DNA of 64,000 nt from the NCBI RefSeq assembly GCF_963576675.1, contig NC_088912.1, positions 59,900,895 through 59,964,894 of the forward strand, written 5' to 3'. The notes under the pieces were generated by a model. It was not told where the DNA came from. It was given only the letters and a program-made list of their open reading frames with translations, and ran no database searches. Below are positions 1-11,640 of this stretch, in pieces. The DNA comes from Euphorbia lathyris. Its lineage: Eukaryota; Streptophyta; Magnoliopsida; Malpighiales; Euphorbiaceae. Position 1 is the first letter of the stretch, and the number at the start of each line of letters is the position of its first letter. The position numbers were made by a program, and so were the translations under genes.

Positions 1-865
1 CATTCAGATTTTGTATAACTAAACTCTACCACTTTGAGAGATTGTTCGCTTGTTCCGTCACTCCGTCGAAGTTCCGTTCCACCCTCTTCCACCAAGCTCG
101 AGAAGTTCCACCTCCGAGACCTAAGAGACGGCCTTGAGTCCGGTTAGCTAGTTCCAAGGGTCGATTCTTCCCTTCTTGCTTGCTAATTAGCTTGTACTCT
201 TCCTATGTACTAGGCTTGGTTGTATTCATATTCTTTTCATTCCATATTTATAATATATGATTTGCAATTCCCGTCTATACGTGTTGATGCTTATTACTTG
301 TTTTGATATTTGTAATTGATTATTGTGTAGGGGGACATGGTACCCGGCGACCCGTAGGGACGGGTTATCTTTAGGGAACCATATAGGTGCTGCCCTACCA
401 GAAGTAACACACCGAAAACCGTAGGAATTGACACACCACGGAACTTACGGGCCCTAATTTCTGATCCCCAGCATTAGACACGCCTTGACTAGGAACCACG
501 TCGTCTAAGTACTTCACGGGCCGGTCTGTCTACACATAGTCATCTTTGCAAGAGTAAAGTATCAATCGTATATGTTCGGAGTCTTTGCTTATTATAATTA
601 TAACTTATCGCAATCCGTAGAGTTCGGTTATACGAGTTTGTCTCACCATAGTTTAGGAGTAGTTTGTACTTGTCACCCAAACCAACCTAAAGTATTCATC
701 GCCTAGATAACAAATAGAACTGAGTAGTTTAATAATTGTGGTTATAAATCCCGTGGATTCGATACCCGATCTTAACCGGATTATTACTTGATACGACGGG
801 GTACACTTGCCCCTAAGTAGCCGCGTCTAGTAGAGTTATTCCATAGCACACACACGTCTCACATC
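1..865 (+). repeat. Athila-type LTR fragment, left part outside window
   Basis: No protein-coding gene is visible. The end of this stretch (about 755-830) has the layout seen at the ends of the two related LTRs in the window: a gtggattcgata block followed by attacttgata and a cgacggggtacactt block. It is therefore read as the 3' part of a divergent Athila-like LTR on the plus strand. The exact right boundary is uncertain and no target duplication can be tested because the left end lies outside the window. Confidence 0.5.
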
Positions 866-2145
866 TTACTTATACATCATTCACACATTATTACACCCTC
901 TACTTGCCCAGCACATCAGGACACAATCCTTGTATCTGTAAAAACATGAGCTAAAGATTGCATTTAGACCCTACTTTTGAAGAAATGGTAAAATCAGTAC
1001 TTAGGTAGATAACTTAAGAATTGAAGGCATGTGATATTGAATTTGATCTTGGGGAGAACTAATAAACACAAATTTGAAACCCAAGAATTGTGAGTTGAAT
1101 TTGAGCCCAAGAGCGAACATCAAAAAGCTCTTTTTCTTGACATTTTTGTGTGAATGCTTTGACTTGTGGAAATATTACAGATTTTGCACCTAATATTGAG
1201 TTGAACCTACATGCAATGATTTGAGATGTTAAACGACGAATCAGCCTCATTAGAACTAACCTTTTCTTTACCTTATTTCTCTTTTTCATTTACTCTAGGA
1301 AGCCCCTGTGAGCCTGTATTTTGTAACTTGTAGTTTTTCCTGCGTTATAACCAAGTTTTTGCAAACTATCACTTAGTTTGTTACCTAACCCGAGTTTTTG
1401 CAAAGCTCACATTGAGCCTTTGTTTTCTTTCCAGCGCTTTCTCTTTGTTTATGGCATCATAGTAGCAAGCCAAAAGGCTAAGAAGTGAATGAGCATCACT
1501 ATCCAAAAGAAAAAGAAAAATAGAAAAGGAAAAGGAAGAAAAGAGACGAACAAAAAGGGGAGAACTCCATTCCCCCATTCTTAAAATTAGAACGTCTCAG
1601 AAAAAAAAATAATGAATAAAAAGCTCAGTCACTTCATATTTTGCTAAAGCCATTTCAAACTTTGTTTTTATAGCGCTAGAACTCCTAACCTTTGTTGTAC
1701 CTTTAACCCTCTAACCACATTACAACCCCAATTCGAGACTGTTTTTTGATACCATCGGAGTCATATGGCATAGTAGAGGAACTCGGATGAACATGAAAAA
1801 TCAACGTAATCCTAAGCAAGAACATAAGCCGAGAGTAAACACTTTACCCACTAAAATTGCGTGAATTGAGTGAACTACCTATGGTGAGGTGTTTTACTTA
1901 GCTATCCCCTTAAGCTCGTTTAATTGAACATGTGTCCTTTTCTTAAGCATATGACCTGTGATAATTGAAATGCAGCTTTTGGATATCGTGTCTCTAGTTT
2001 GTACTTCCGAATGCATGTAACTACAGATGCTCGAAAATGTGTCAAGCACCTAGTAAAACCAGGAGGTTTCCTAGCTTGCTTGTGATTGTGGGTTTAGTTT
2101 TTTAGTTTACTTGGGGACAAGTAAAGTTTTAAGTGCGCGGAGGTT
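866..2145 (+). mobile_element. Athila-like 3' internal non-coding region with polypurine tract
   Basis: This AT-rich stretch has no credible ORF. It ends in cttggggacaagtaaag followed by a taagtgcgcgg-agg purine-rich tract that directly abuts the LTR start at 2146. The same arrangement, an opening phrase about a dense 'ggacaagcaaa' block and then 'aagtgtggg', precedes the 3' LTR at 38602 on the other strand. It is the usual 3' tail of Athila/Tat gypsy elements. The internal coding region of this element is not in the window. Confidence 0.55.
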
Positions 2146-3681
2146 TGATAGGGGTCAAAAACCCCTACCTTTGGGTACGGTTTTAGGACGGTTTTTAGCG
2201 TTATTTTATGAATAAGCGAGCAATTCTCGCAATTATATGCTTTTGTGTGAGTTAGTTAGAAATTGTATATGTTCTATTTACTTTTCGTTGTTTAGGCTCG
2301 TTTTCTGATTATTTTAGGCAAATATGGCCAATTTAGCATGTACGTTAAATGTCCGTTATCTTTTATGGATAATTGGTTCGCCAAAAGTCACACCAAATGG
2401 AGTGTTTACTAAAAAAACAAGCGATTGGCGGGTCAATTTAGCCTCAGAACTAATGTTATTTGGAGTTTACATGCGTGTGCAGGTTAAAACAGGAACGAGT
2501 TCGGGCGAAAATTGTGTTTCGGGACATCCGGTAGTCGTGCAAGGCGTTCTGGGCATTCCCGCTGGTCGAAATGGCCTTTTCGGGGCCAGCTCGGCGAGCT
2601 GGCTCGCCCAGCTCGGCGAGCTGACCTGTGACTGATTCCCGGCCCCACGACGCCACAATCGACCCCACGTCTTTCCATCTGCAAAAGGAAACGAATTAGG
2701 TCAGGAAGAGGGCCCGAACCGCGACTATAAATAGGACTTTCCAATTGTAAATAAAACATCTTTCATTCTTGTAAATTACTTTAGCCTTCACCCTTGAAGA
2801 ATCCTCTCCACCTCCTCCATCTCCTTCAACCTCCATTGAAGAACTTCTGAAGCTCCGTCCACCGAGGATTATTCAAGGTCCTTCCTTAAGTCCTAGGAAG
2901 CCGGCTGTAGGGTAGACAGGTTCCCTGAAAGGGATTTTCTCATCTCTTTCATCTAATTGTGTTTTTATCCCTTAATACTTGTCTATGAATCCTAGGCTAA
3001 TTGTATCCACGTAACAATGTTCTTCACCTTTAATAATATTTTATCTCTTATTTTGTTCAATGATTTATTTGTTTAATCTTTGTCTTACGCTTTATTTAAT
3101 TGGTTTAACTCATTCAAAAGCCCAAAAATCTAGTTGGCACATATTGTGAGCTGAATCTGACCTAGTCAGAGCCTAGGAGATTGATGACCTCTTAGTTGAT
3201 TAAGCCCAAATTGTTGAGCCTTAGACCTAGTTTCGGCCTTACAAGGGAATCACGCACTAGGGACTTCAGAAGGATAAGTAGGGTTAATCGCGTTGAATAC
3301 AAGTGACTTAGATTAGGTTTTTAATCAATTGACCTAATAATCTATCTTTATTATTATCGTTTCACACCATGTTTCCTCAGGTAATTGCATTAGTGAAAGA
3401 TCACCTAGGAGTAGTTTAACTTAATTAGGAGTAGAATAACTTAATTAGGCGTAGAATAACTTAGCTAGGAGTAGAGTAATTCAACTAGGAGTAGATTAAC
3501 TTAATAAAAACTAATTCAACCCCCCCCCCCCCCCCATAGCCTAGATAACACCTGAGACGATACTTGCAGGAATAAATCCTGTGGATTCGATACCTGGACT
3601 TGTCCAGATTATTACTTGATAACGACGGGGTACACTTATCCCTTAGTGAGCCTTGCGGTACCGACGTTGTGAGGTGCATCA
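2146..3681 (+). repeat. Athila-like 3' LTR (LTR A)
   Basis: The LTR runs from TGATAGGGGTC to GGTGCATCA, about 1.54 kb, with TG/CA ends. It is the same family as the minus-strand LTR at 8711-10243. A TATA box (tataaata, 2726-2733) marks the promoter. Two copies of a GC-rich palindrome, CCAGCTCGGCGAGCTGG and a near copy, lie at 2586-2624, about 100 bp upstream of the TATA box. A run of about 15 C lies at 3522-3536. The purine-rich tract immediately to its left makes it a 3' LTR. Short ORFs inside it are not genes. Confidence 0.8.
2586..2624. promoter_or_regulatory. GC-rich palindrome pair upstream of LTR A TATA box
   Basis: Two 15-17 bp inverted repeats of the form CAGCTCG-G-CGAGCTG stand 6 bp apart in otherwise AT-rich DNA. 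They lie about 100 bp upstream of tataaata at 2726. Related motifs occupy the same position in the LTRs at 8711-10243 and 34162-35516. The function, such as protein binding or RNA structure, is inferred only from position and conservation. Confidence 0.5.
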
Positions 3682-3729
3682 GTACACTTATTCCTTAGTT
3701 GTCGAGTTGGAGTATTGAATTCATGGATA

Positions 3730-4190
3730 TGTTGGGGTTTTATGTCCTATAAACAATTGTTTTAGGATATAAACTATTTGTAAATGAATTATTCTTTTTA
3801 TCATTTGTTTTATGAGATGTAGTATGTTTAATTATATAAAGTCATTAATCTTTTTTATCACAACTATAACAAGTTAATTAAAAGAAGAATCCCAAGTGTA
3901 TATAAGTAATCATAAAGTGTTCATACAAGCATGAAGTGAGACTCTACCTTATGATTCTAAACTTATAAGTTGATAAACTTAAATTACACCAAGTCAAGTA
4001 ATATGTTTATGGGATTAACATAATATTGTTGGGAGTTGCATGTGATAATGTGTTCTATTATGATCATAGAGCTGATCTCACAAGCTTCAAATATTCAGAT
4101 ATCTAAGGCAGTTACATGGATCTGGTGAATGAGATCATTGGGATTGGGGACCTAACTTGAGATAATAGGATGGATGGATGTATCTAGTGT
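3730..4190 (+). repeat. Left part of split copia-family LTR (LTR H)
   Basis: The stretch begins TGTTGGGGTTT and follows the plus-strand equivalent of the LTRs at 45385-47428 and 59401-61244, including the dyad around the atatctaag and gagatcattgggattgggga blocks. It is cut at 4190 by the copia element's LTR. The 5 bases before it are GGATA, and the same GGATA follows the other LTR end at 23962, so both pieces are one original insertion. The short host segment 3682-3729 before it holds nothing recognisable. Confidence 0.8.
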
Positions 4191-4826
4191 TGGTCCTGTG
4201 TAATGTGAGAATTAGTTCAGGGGGGTTAGGAACTATTTAAATTTTTTTTCTCTTTAAGCTGACCTTCTTTTTCGATCTAAGGTTTTTCACTTAGTCGTTT
4301 AGCACAATGGTGCTAAGTAAGATCAGAGGCAGCTTTAGTGAATTGGTAACTAGGGCTACTTCTAACGTTGAGTCAGAAGATAGCACTGAAGTCCATTCCT
4401 GAACTCAGTACTCAAGTCACACAACTCAGTATATATATTTTAACGTTTTACTAGGCACAGTTTAAAGCAAGCATATAAGGAGTAAGAGTTAGAAAATGTT
4501 ACTCAGTAGATTTATCCTGGTTTGGCCTCCTCCCTACGTCTAGTCCCCAGAATCCTTCCGAGCTTTAATCCACTACTGAGCTCTTTCAGGTAGAGCACAA
4601 ACCTCTTACAATAGTCAATGAGTATACAGAGTACCTTCCTCTATATCCTATACCCAATACTATTTCTATCACTGAGTGATATAACCGAGCAACTCAGTAT
4701 CTCCTTCTAATCTCTAGATATGATAAATATTTGTTCTAAATACAAAGAACACTTTACATGATTTTACAATCTAGACTTTTACACAAAATGAGAGTGAGTG
4801 TAAGATTTCTTTGCTTTGCTTTGGCA
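4191..4826 (-). repeat. Truncated copia 3' LTR
   Basis: This matches the left half of the LTR at 16237-17428 almost base for base from tggtcctgtgtaatgtgag up to about 4826. It then changes abruptly to Athila-like ORF sequence. It is the 3' LTR of the minus-strand copia element whose body resumes at 10244. The missing LTR half, and the missing 3' half of the Athila-like insert, point to a deletion joining the two. Confidence 0.75.
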
Positions 4827-5919
4827 CAGAACTTATATGTTGAACAGTGCTGAAGGTTCGGAGGTTGAGATCCCTTATTTCTTCCATCATCGTGTTCATA
4901 GCTTGGAATTGAGCCTGCACCCCTGGCTCTTGGTACTCCATCCGGTACCCTTCTGCTGCAGCTGCAGCTCCTTCCCCCTCAGCTCCTACTTGCTCTTCCT
5001 CTCTTTGTTGTGGTGGTCTCCGTGCTTGTTTCCGTGTCTGGCCGCTTGAGTTTGCTCCTACAGATGGATCTCTATGCAAAACTGCCTGAAAAGTAGATCT
5101 TCCTAGAAAATTGGAGTTAAGCAGTGTAGGATAGAAACCGTCTTCGTTAATGACCAAGTCTTTGAACTGGTCGTTAAGGAAGTGGGTCACCAAATAACCA
5201 AGCCCAATGGAGCCGCATTTCTTACTTGTTTGGCTCCGAAAACCCTAAAAAATGACATTAACATTGTCAACATGTTTATTATTTGCCACACACCACAATA
5301 TAAGCACTTCGGTGCTAGAGACCTTGTTAGTCTCGTGCTTGCCTAATAGGTTATGTGCTATAAATTTGTGGGCAAGATTTAAGAGTGGGTCTCGTAGAGA
5401 TCTTGGGCTAGCAGTGTTGGGATCATAATCTGACGTTCCGGTCAATTCGTACCAGGCATCTTTTGTAGTCATGGGTTTTTCAAAACCCAAAACTGCATCA
5501 CTTGGGCTATAAACCCCCATGCAAGCCGCTATCTGTGCGTCACCGAGGCGATACGGTTTACCGTTCAGTCGGAAGGAGTATTTATCAGTACCTATGGGTA
5601 GTTCTTTCTTCAGGGTACTTAGAAACTCTACGGTATAGTTGTCGTAAGCGACAGTCTTTTTTGTGGCTAGGTGGTACCAGCCTTGGAACTTTAGGATTTC
5701 TTTGAAATCCTTGTCCAGCCCTATAGATGCTAAGTAATTTTGGTCAATGATAATTCGGGGGAAATGTTCTTGCTTGGAAAAATGATCATATTTCCCCCCA
5801 TCTTCCTCACTAATCAACCCGAAATGAGAACCATACTTATCTTGTAGGGCGTCAATGAATTCGACATCGGAATCGGCCTCGTTTTCTACGACAACCTTAG
5901 CCTTGCCTTTTCTGCCCAT
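4827..5919 (-). pseudogene. Athila-family ORF (plant transposon protein), interrupted and truncated
   Basis: A single reading frame runs from ATG at 5919 to the junction at about 4827, about 364 codons, with one in-frame TAG at 5245-5247. The N-terminus is basic then acidic. The body has the GWYHLATKK and AHKFIAHNLLG segments, which align by eye with the GWKKFASMHFPHI and YFHKYLSFSLFGR segments of the ORF at 40216-41506. The C-terminus is Gln/Glu/Ala-rich and then helical. This matches the Athila ORF-1/'putative plant transposon protein' type; its molecular role is not established. The last 14 or so codons before the apparent stop at 4771 are copia LTR sequence read through, so the true C-terminus is lost. 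Confidence 0.7.
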
Positions 5920-6660
5920 AGTTCCTGAGAATCAGAATGAAAACCAAAACGGACTAGTCAGAACACGCTTATATACATAATTATACCAAACCACCCAAAT
6001 AATAAACCCATAAACATGATTAAAGACAAGATTAGAAACTTAGGGACCAAAATGTAAGGTTGTGGTCCCTAAAATAGAGTAATTGACCTGTAACTCTTAA
6101 TCCGTGCAAAATCAACGAGGCCCAACGACCAAAATGTGTTAGGAATGTGAAAAGGGGTCATATTGACAAGTTTTCAACTATAAACTACATAGTTGAATTT
6201 CGAGCTAAAATGGAGTTTTTTTACCCAATTTGAGCAATTTCTCCAAAAATCACAAATTAAGAACTCAAATCATACCCAAAGCACATATTGATCATAATAA
6301 AGTCATAAATTTGCAAGAGAAATGAAGAGAAACAAGCAAACAAGTGAAAATTTGAAAAGGAGGTAAAAATCCCAAAACCTAGGTTTACCTAATAATCAAA
6401 AATCAATGTTCTAAACTAAAATCTAACCTTAGAATCATGCATGAAATAAAAAATAGGTAAGAATCCATACCTTGTTTGTTGATTTCGGGTTAGAAACGAA
6501 GATTTGGGGGTCAGGGTTGTGAAAAGGAAAAAGAGAGAAAAAGGGAAGAAGGAAAGGAAGAAGATGAAGAAGGGGGATGAAGAAGAGATAAAAATCCCGA
6601 ACTACTGCTCATCTCGGCCGAGCTGGGAAGCAGTGCCCAGCTCGGCGAGCTGGGCCTCCT
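5920..6660 (-). promoter_or_regulatory. Candidate internal promoter and spliced leader of the Athila ORF
   Basis: Upstream of the ATG at 5919 the minus strand reads ttctgattctcag then gaact and ATG, a good 3' splice site. A matching donor, acaaacaag followed by gtatgg, lies near 6475. Beyond it is a pyrimidine-rich leader (6500-6585 on this strand). Further upstream is the perfect inverted repeat CCCAGCTCGGCGAGCTGGG (6636-6654) with a second copy at 6613-6627. The same palindrome occurs in the promoter region of this element's own LTR family. A TATA-like ttttatctc lies near 6590 but is weak. The internal promoter and intron are inferred from sequence only. Confidence 0.45.
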
Positions 6661-6827
6661 GGGGCGAAATTTTGCCATTTTTTTTAAACAGTAAGGAAAC
6701 AGGAAGCATACTCGTTCAAAAATTGTCAATCTAAAAGAACAAAAAATGGAAAAGATGAAAACAATCAACAAAATTCATAAAAAAGAAAGAAAAACTGAAA
6801 ACTTAAATGATTGTTCAACTTTTGAAT

Positions 6828-8308
6828 TTAAACCAGGGAAAATCTGATTTTCCCCCTTACTAAATCCTTTCTTAGGATCTTGGGATTCTTCTCCGTTGTG
6901 CTTGGGAGAGAACCCTGCGGCCTTTCTTGTCTGTCTCTGTTGATCTGAGCTACCTGATTGCTCTGATCCTTGCAAAAGGCTTCATTATTAGCAAGCCTAG
7001 CCGAAATCTCTTTTAGGAGAGTCACCACTTCGTTAGATTCCTTGGAAGGTGGCATAGGCCCTTGGTTTTGCTGCTGATATGGGGGCATGCCAAACCCCTG
7101 CTCTCTGTGCTCTTGAACAAAGCCGTTGGGAGGTCTAGGCACATTCTGATTTGAGTTGTCGTAGGATAAGTTTGGGTGCTGAGGCCTCTTGTAGTAGTTG
7201 TTGTTGTTGTAGGAGTTGTAGTTGTTGTTGGGGTTGTAGTTGTTATAGTTCTGGTTGTACCTCGGTTGTCCCCTAACATAATTGACCATCTCCACCCCAT
7301 CTCCAGTGAAAGGGCTACCTGCTTGGCAATCCTTTCCATGGTGGTCGCCGCCACAATGCACACATGTGGGAGGTTGGCTGAACCTAGCCAACAGGACATC
7401 CATCTTCCTACTCAGCTCCATAACAACTGGGTCTGTTCTTGATCTTCCACAGCAAATACCCGCTGCCTTGTGGGGCCAACGAGTTTCTCCTCTTGCCACT
7501 GCACACTCTTCCTTGCCAGCTCATTGATCATATCATACGCTTCTTTTGCGGTCTTCCTAAACAAATCTCCACCCACGGTGGAGTCCACAGCAGCTCGGTT
7601 AGTGGGCGTCAAGCCATGATAGAAGACGATCACCAACTGATGTTTAGGTATGTCATGTTGAGGGAACATGCGCAACATTTTTCTGAATCGGGTCCAAGAT
7701 GTGTGGAGTGCTTTATGCTCGGGTTGGTGGAATGAAGTGATTTCACCCCTCAGCATCACTATCTTCGAAGGAGGAAAGTAGTAGGATAAGAACTCCTTCT
7801 CCAATCCTGCCCATGTGGTGATTGACCCGGGCTCTAGTGTTCTCAGCCATTCCAGAGCTTGTCCAGTTAGTGAAAACGGAAATAGCTTCAGCCTGGCAGT
7901 ATCTTGGGGAACCCCATTTGTTCTCGTAGTGTCTGCACACATCAGAAAGCAATCCAGATGATCATTCGGGCTCTCATGTGCTTCTCCTCCAAACAGTCCC
8001 GTTTGTTGAATCAAGTGAATTATGACCGACTTGATTTCATAGGTGTTCGCTGAAATGTTTGGGGCAGCGATCCCAGACAGGTGCTAGTGTCGGTGTGGTG
8101 CTAAGATTTCACTCATCGAGCGAGTGTCAACTCCTGTTTCAGCGTTCTCATTGTTCCTGTTATTGTTGGGAGGGTTGGTCTCAGCCATCTTGATAGGCTC
8201 AGTGATTTCGTCTGGCTTGATTGTCCTGTTTTGCTTGCTCTTGCGAACAGTACATTCAAGTTCAAGGTTAAGAGGGACACACGGTATTTCCACTGATCGA
8301 GTATGCAT
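6828..8308 (-). pseudogene. Athila-like gag, one stop and one frameshift
   Basis: The frame opens at ATG 8308 and runs to a TAG at 8084, resumes in the same frame to about 7430, then shifts frame to the stop at 6828. The central part (7412-8014) carries the typical plant gypsy gag core: LFPFSLTGQALEWL, EFLSYYFPPSK and FHQPEHKALHTSWTRF. A CVHCGGDHHGKDC zinc knuckle follows near 7370 in the shifted frame, then a long Asn/Tyr/Pro-rich tail. Gag would coat the element RNA in virus-like particles. The nonsense and frameshift lesions make this copy unable to produce full-length protein. Confidence 0.8.
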
Positions 8309-8686
8309 ATGCTGAAAAGAAAAGATAAATAAAATAAAAATGTTTTCCTTAAAGAAGGAAAGTATAACTATCTAGTATACAAGTTTATCATACAGTCTTA
8401 TCATACAGTATTACATAGTTCTACATGAATATTTTAATTTGTTTTTGGTGAAACAAGTAATACAAATTTTTACACGACAACATGCCATATTCGTATGGCA
8501 TATATACAGAAACTAAAAATGTATAACCTAATTTATTCAATATATGAACAAGTAAACGATAATATACAAACAAGTATAGAGAGTTATATATATAAACAAG
8601 TATAAACGATATAGACAAAGGATATTCACAAACGAATGCCTAAACTAACAAATCTACCTTTGGTTCGACATTGCAGAAGAAATAAA

Positions 8687-8704
8687 TCCCCGACAACGGT
8701 GCCA
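8687..8704 (-). promoter_or_regulatory. Primer binding site, tRNA-Asp type
   Basis: On the minus strand TGGCACCGTTGTCGGGGA begins 6 bases after the LTR end (8711). It is two bases from the TGGCGCCGTTGCCGGGGA site that I associate with Athila/Tat elements and tRNA-Asp. This fixes the orientation of element B and makes 8711-10243 its 5' LTR. Confidence 0.75.
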
Positions 8705-8710
8705 AAAACT

Positions 8711-10243
8711 TGATGCGCCTCCGTAGAAGGCTCACTAAGGGATAAGTGTACTCCGTCGTTATCAAGTAATAAAATCTAGACAAGTCCAAGTATCGAATCC
8801 ACATGATTTATTCCTGCAAGTATTGAGCTACTTGGTCTCAAGTGTTATCGAGGCTATGGGGGGTTTGAATTGGTTTTGATTAAATTAACCTACTCCTAAT
8901 TAAGTTACTTCTACTCATATCTAAGTTATTATACTCCTAGGTGATCTTTTACCAATGTAATTACCCGAAGGGACATGAGGTGATACGATAATAATGAAAA
9001 TAGATTGTTTAGACAACGGAATTAAAACCTAATCTAAGTCACTTATGTCCGAGGCGATTAACCCTACCTATCCTCCTAAGGTGCCTAGTTCGTGATTCCC
9101 TTATAAGGCCGAAACTAGCTCTAAGGCTCAGCAATTTGGGCTTAATCTTCTATAGGGTCGTCAATCCTATAGGCACTGACTAGGACAGATTCAGCTCGCA
9201 ATATGTGCCAACTTAATTTTGGGATTATCGAATGAGTTAAACCAATCAGACAAAGCGTAAGACAAAGAATCAAGCAATAAAACAATTGAACAAACAAAAC
9301 CATAATATATATTAAAGATGAAAAGTATTGTCACGAAGATACAATGAGCCTAGGATTCATAACATGGATCAGAGGCTAGCTAGACAGAATATAAAAGAAA
9401 AAAATCCCTTTCAGGGAACCTGTCTACCAATACAGGCGTCTTCCTAGGACTTAAGGATGGAACTTGAGCAATCCTCGGTGAGCGGAGCTTCGGAGGTGTC
9501 TTCAATGGAGGTTTGAAGGAGATGGAGGAGGTGGAGAGGATTTCTCAAGGTGGAAGCTAAGGAAATTACAAAGATAAAAGATATTTATTTTACATTTGCA
9601 AAATTCTATTTATAGACGCAGTTCGGGCCCTCTTTCTGACCTAATTCGTATCCTTTTGCAGATGGGAAGACGTGGGGTCGATCGTGGCGTCGTGGGACCG
9701 GGAATCAGTCTTTTGACTGATTCCCGCAGGGCAACTCGCTGAGCTGGGTGAGCTGGCATGGCCAGCTCGCCCGAGCAGGCCCTTGAGGGCCAACTCGCTG
9801 ATCTGGCCCCAAAAAGGCCATTTTGACAAGCGGGAATGCCCAGAACGCCTTGCGCGACTGCTGGATGTCCCGAAACGCAACTTTCACCCGAACTCGTTTC
9901 TATTTTTACCTACATATGCACGTAAACTCCAAATAACATTAGTTCCGAGGCTAAATTGACCCATCAATCGCCCATTTTGAGTAAACACTCCGTTTGGTGC
10001 GACTTTTGGCGGATCAATTAGCTATAAAAGATAATGGAAATTTAACGTACATGCCAATTTGGCCATATTTGCCTAAAGTAATCAGAAAATAAGCCTAAAC
10101 AATGAAAAGTAAATAGAACATATACAATTTCTAACTAACTCACACAAAAGCATATAAATGCGAGAATTGCTCGCTTATTCATAAAATAACGCTAAAAAAT
10201 GTCCTAAAACCTTACCCAAAGATAGGGGTTTTTGACCCTATCA
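8711..10243 (-). repeat. Athila-like 5' LTR (LTR B)
   Basis: On the minus strand the LTR runs from TGATAGGGTCAAAAACCCC to GGCGCATCA, about 1.53 kb. It matches LTR A along its whole length in the opposite orientation. The TATA box (ctatttata on the plus strand, 9606-9614) is about 120-200 bp downstream of a cluster of GAGCTGG/CCAGCTC palindromic blocks at 9731-9808. The right end abuts copia RNase H sequence at 10244. Confidence 0.85.
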
Positions 10244-11640
10244 CTCACGGGCCAGTGGCTTCGTGAAGATATCAGCAAGCTGCTCATTCGTTAGGACATA
10301 GGTCAGCTTGATCTCACCCTTGAGTACATGATCTCTGATGAAGTGATGCCTTATGCTGACATGCTTCATCCTGCTATGCTGGATTGGATTCTTTGATAAG
10401 TCAATGGCACTCTTGTTGTCACATTTGACTTTAATTGTTTTCGTTTTAACTCTATAGTCATCTAGCTATTTCTTGATCCAAAGTACTTGGGCAATACAGC
10501 TTCCAGCAGTAATGTACTCGGCCTCACTGGTTGACAGGGCTACTGATGGTTGCTTCTTACTAAACCAAGATACAAGACTGTTTCCGAGAAAGTGACATCC
10601 TCCTCAGGTACCTTTTCGTTCCAGCTTGTCTCGTCCATAGTCAGCACCAGTGTATCAAAGGAGTGTGAACTCAGCAGTATTGGGATACCATAAACCTGAA
10701 TTTACCGAGCCTTGCAAATATCTAAGGATTCTTTTTACAGCTATGTAATGAGATTCCTTAGCGTGAGCTTGATATCTAGCAAAGTAACATAATGAGAACT
10801 GAATATCTGGCCTACTTGCTGTAAGATAGAGTAGAGAGCCAATCATACCTCGGTATAACTTACTATCTATTGACTTACCATTTTCATCAGTAGAGAGGAC
10901 AGTGTCAGTGCCTATAGGGGTGGATATTGACTTACAGTTGTCCATTTCATACTTCTTCAATATTTCCTTTGCATATTTAGTTTGGCTGATAAAGATACCA
11001 TTCTTGCCTTGCTTGATTTGAAGTCCAAGGAGGAAGTTGAGTTCTCCCATCATAGACATTTCAAACTCAGTTTACATCTGCTTACTAAATTCCTTGCAAA
11101 GAGACTCATTAGTAGCACCAAATATAATGTTATCAACGTAAATTTGTGCAAGTAGGGTATCCTTACCCTTTTTTTATAAATAAGGTTGTATCAGCTTTTC
11201 CCTTGACATAATTTTTGGTCCGCAGAAGGCTTGTTAATCGTTCATACCAAACACGTGGTGCTTGTTTTAAACCATACAAAGCCTTTTTGAGCTTATAAAC
11301 GTGGTTTGAGAATTTTGGATCCTCAAACCCTGCAGGTTGATTAACATATACCTCCTCATTTATAACTCCATTTAAAAATGCACTTTTGACATCCATTTGA
11401 AACAGTTTAAAATTCATAAAGCTTGCATAGGCACACAGTATTCTAATAGCTTCTAGCCTTGCCACTGGGGCAAAGGTCTCACTGTAATCAATACCTTCCT
11501 GCTGACTGTAGCCTTGAGCAATGAGTCTTGCTTTGTTCCTCACAACATTTCCTTGCCCATCAAGTTTGTTGCGGAAGACACATCTTGTTCCTATTATCTT
11601 CTGACTTTGCGGATGTGGCACTGGATCCTAAAATTTATTC
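10244..11640 (-). pseudogene. Copia reverse transcriptase and RNase H, broken
   Basis: The frame 11621-11163 holds the RT start: [32 protein letters not shown] and [15 protein letters not shown] frame change near 11160 leads into YVDNIIFG, where the usual catalytic YVDD has become YVDN. The frame 11059-10655 gives GELNFLLGLQIKQ and the RT C-terminus. RNase H follows to 10244: STSEAEY, then KCDNKSAI, then a final [10 protein letters not shown]. The sequence stops there because the Athila-like element begins. At least one frameshift and two stops are present. Confidence 0.85.

Larger units (their letters stand above)
4827..10243 (-). mobile_element. Athila-like gypsy element B, 3'-truncated
   Basis: Reading on the minus strand, the order is 5' LTR (10243-8711), primer binding site (8704-8687), gag (8308-6828), a palindrome-bearing leader region, and an Athila-type second ORF (5919 to about 4827). 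No pol genes or 3' LTR follow, because the element is cut off at about 4826. It sits inside the copia element, next to the end of that element's RNase H sequence. It could be a non-autonomous element lacking pol, or pol may have been lost in the truncation. The order gag then Athila ORF favours the first reading, but I cannot exclude deletion. Confidence 0.75.

Noticed and set aside
2324..2759. Several ORFs of 60-100 codons on both strands around 2324-2759
   Set aside because: They lie wholly inside LTR A and owe their length to the GC-rich palindromes; no homology or conserved frame in LTR B.
3522..3536. C run and G runs at 3522, 16268 and 60068 as quadruplex-forming elements
   Set aside because: Single homopolymer tracts of variable length between copies; more likely slippage than a functional structure.
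7022..7527. Long Thr-rich and Val-rich ORFs in other frames over 7022-7527
   Set aside because: Shadows of the Asn/Tyr-rich gag tail, produced by repeated aac/gtt triplets.
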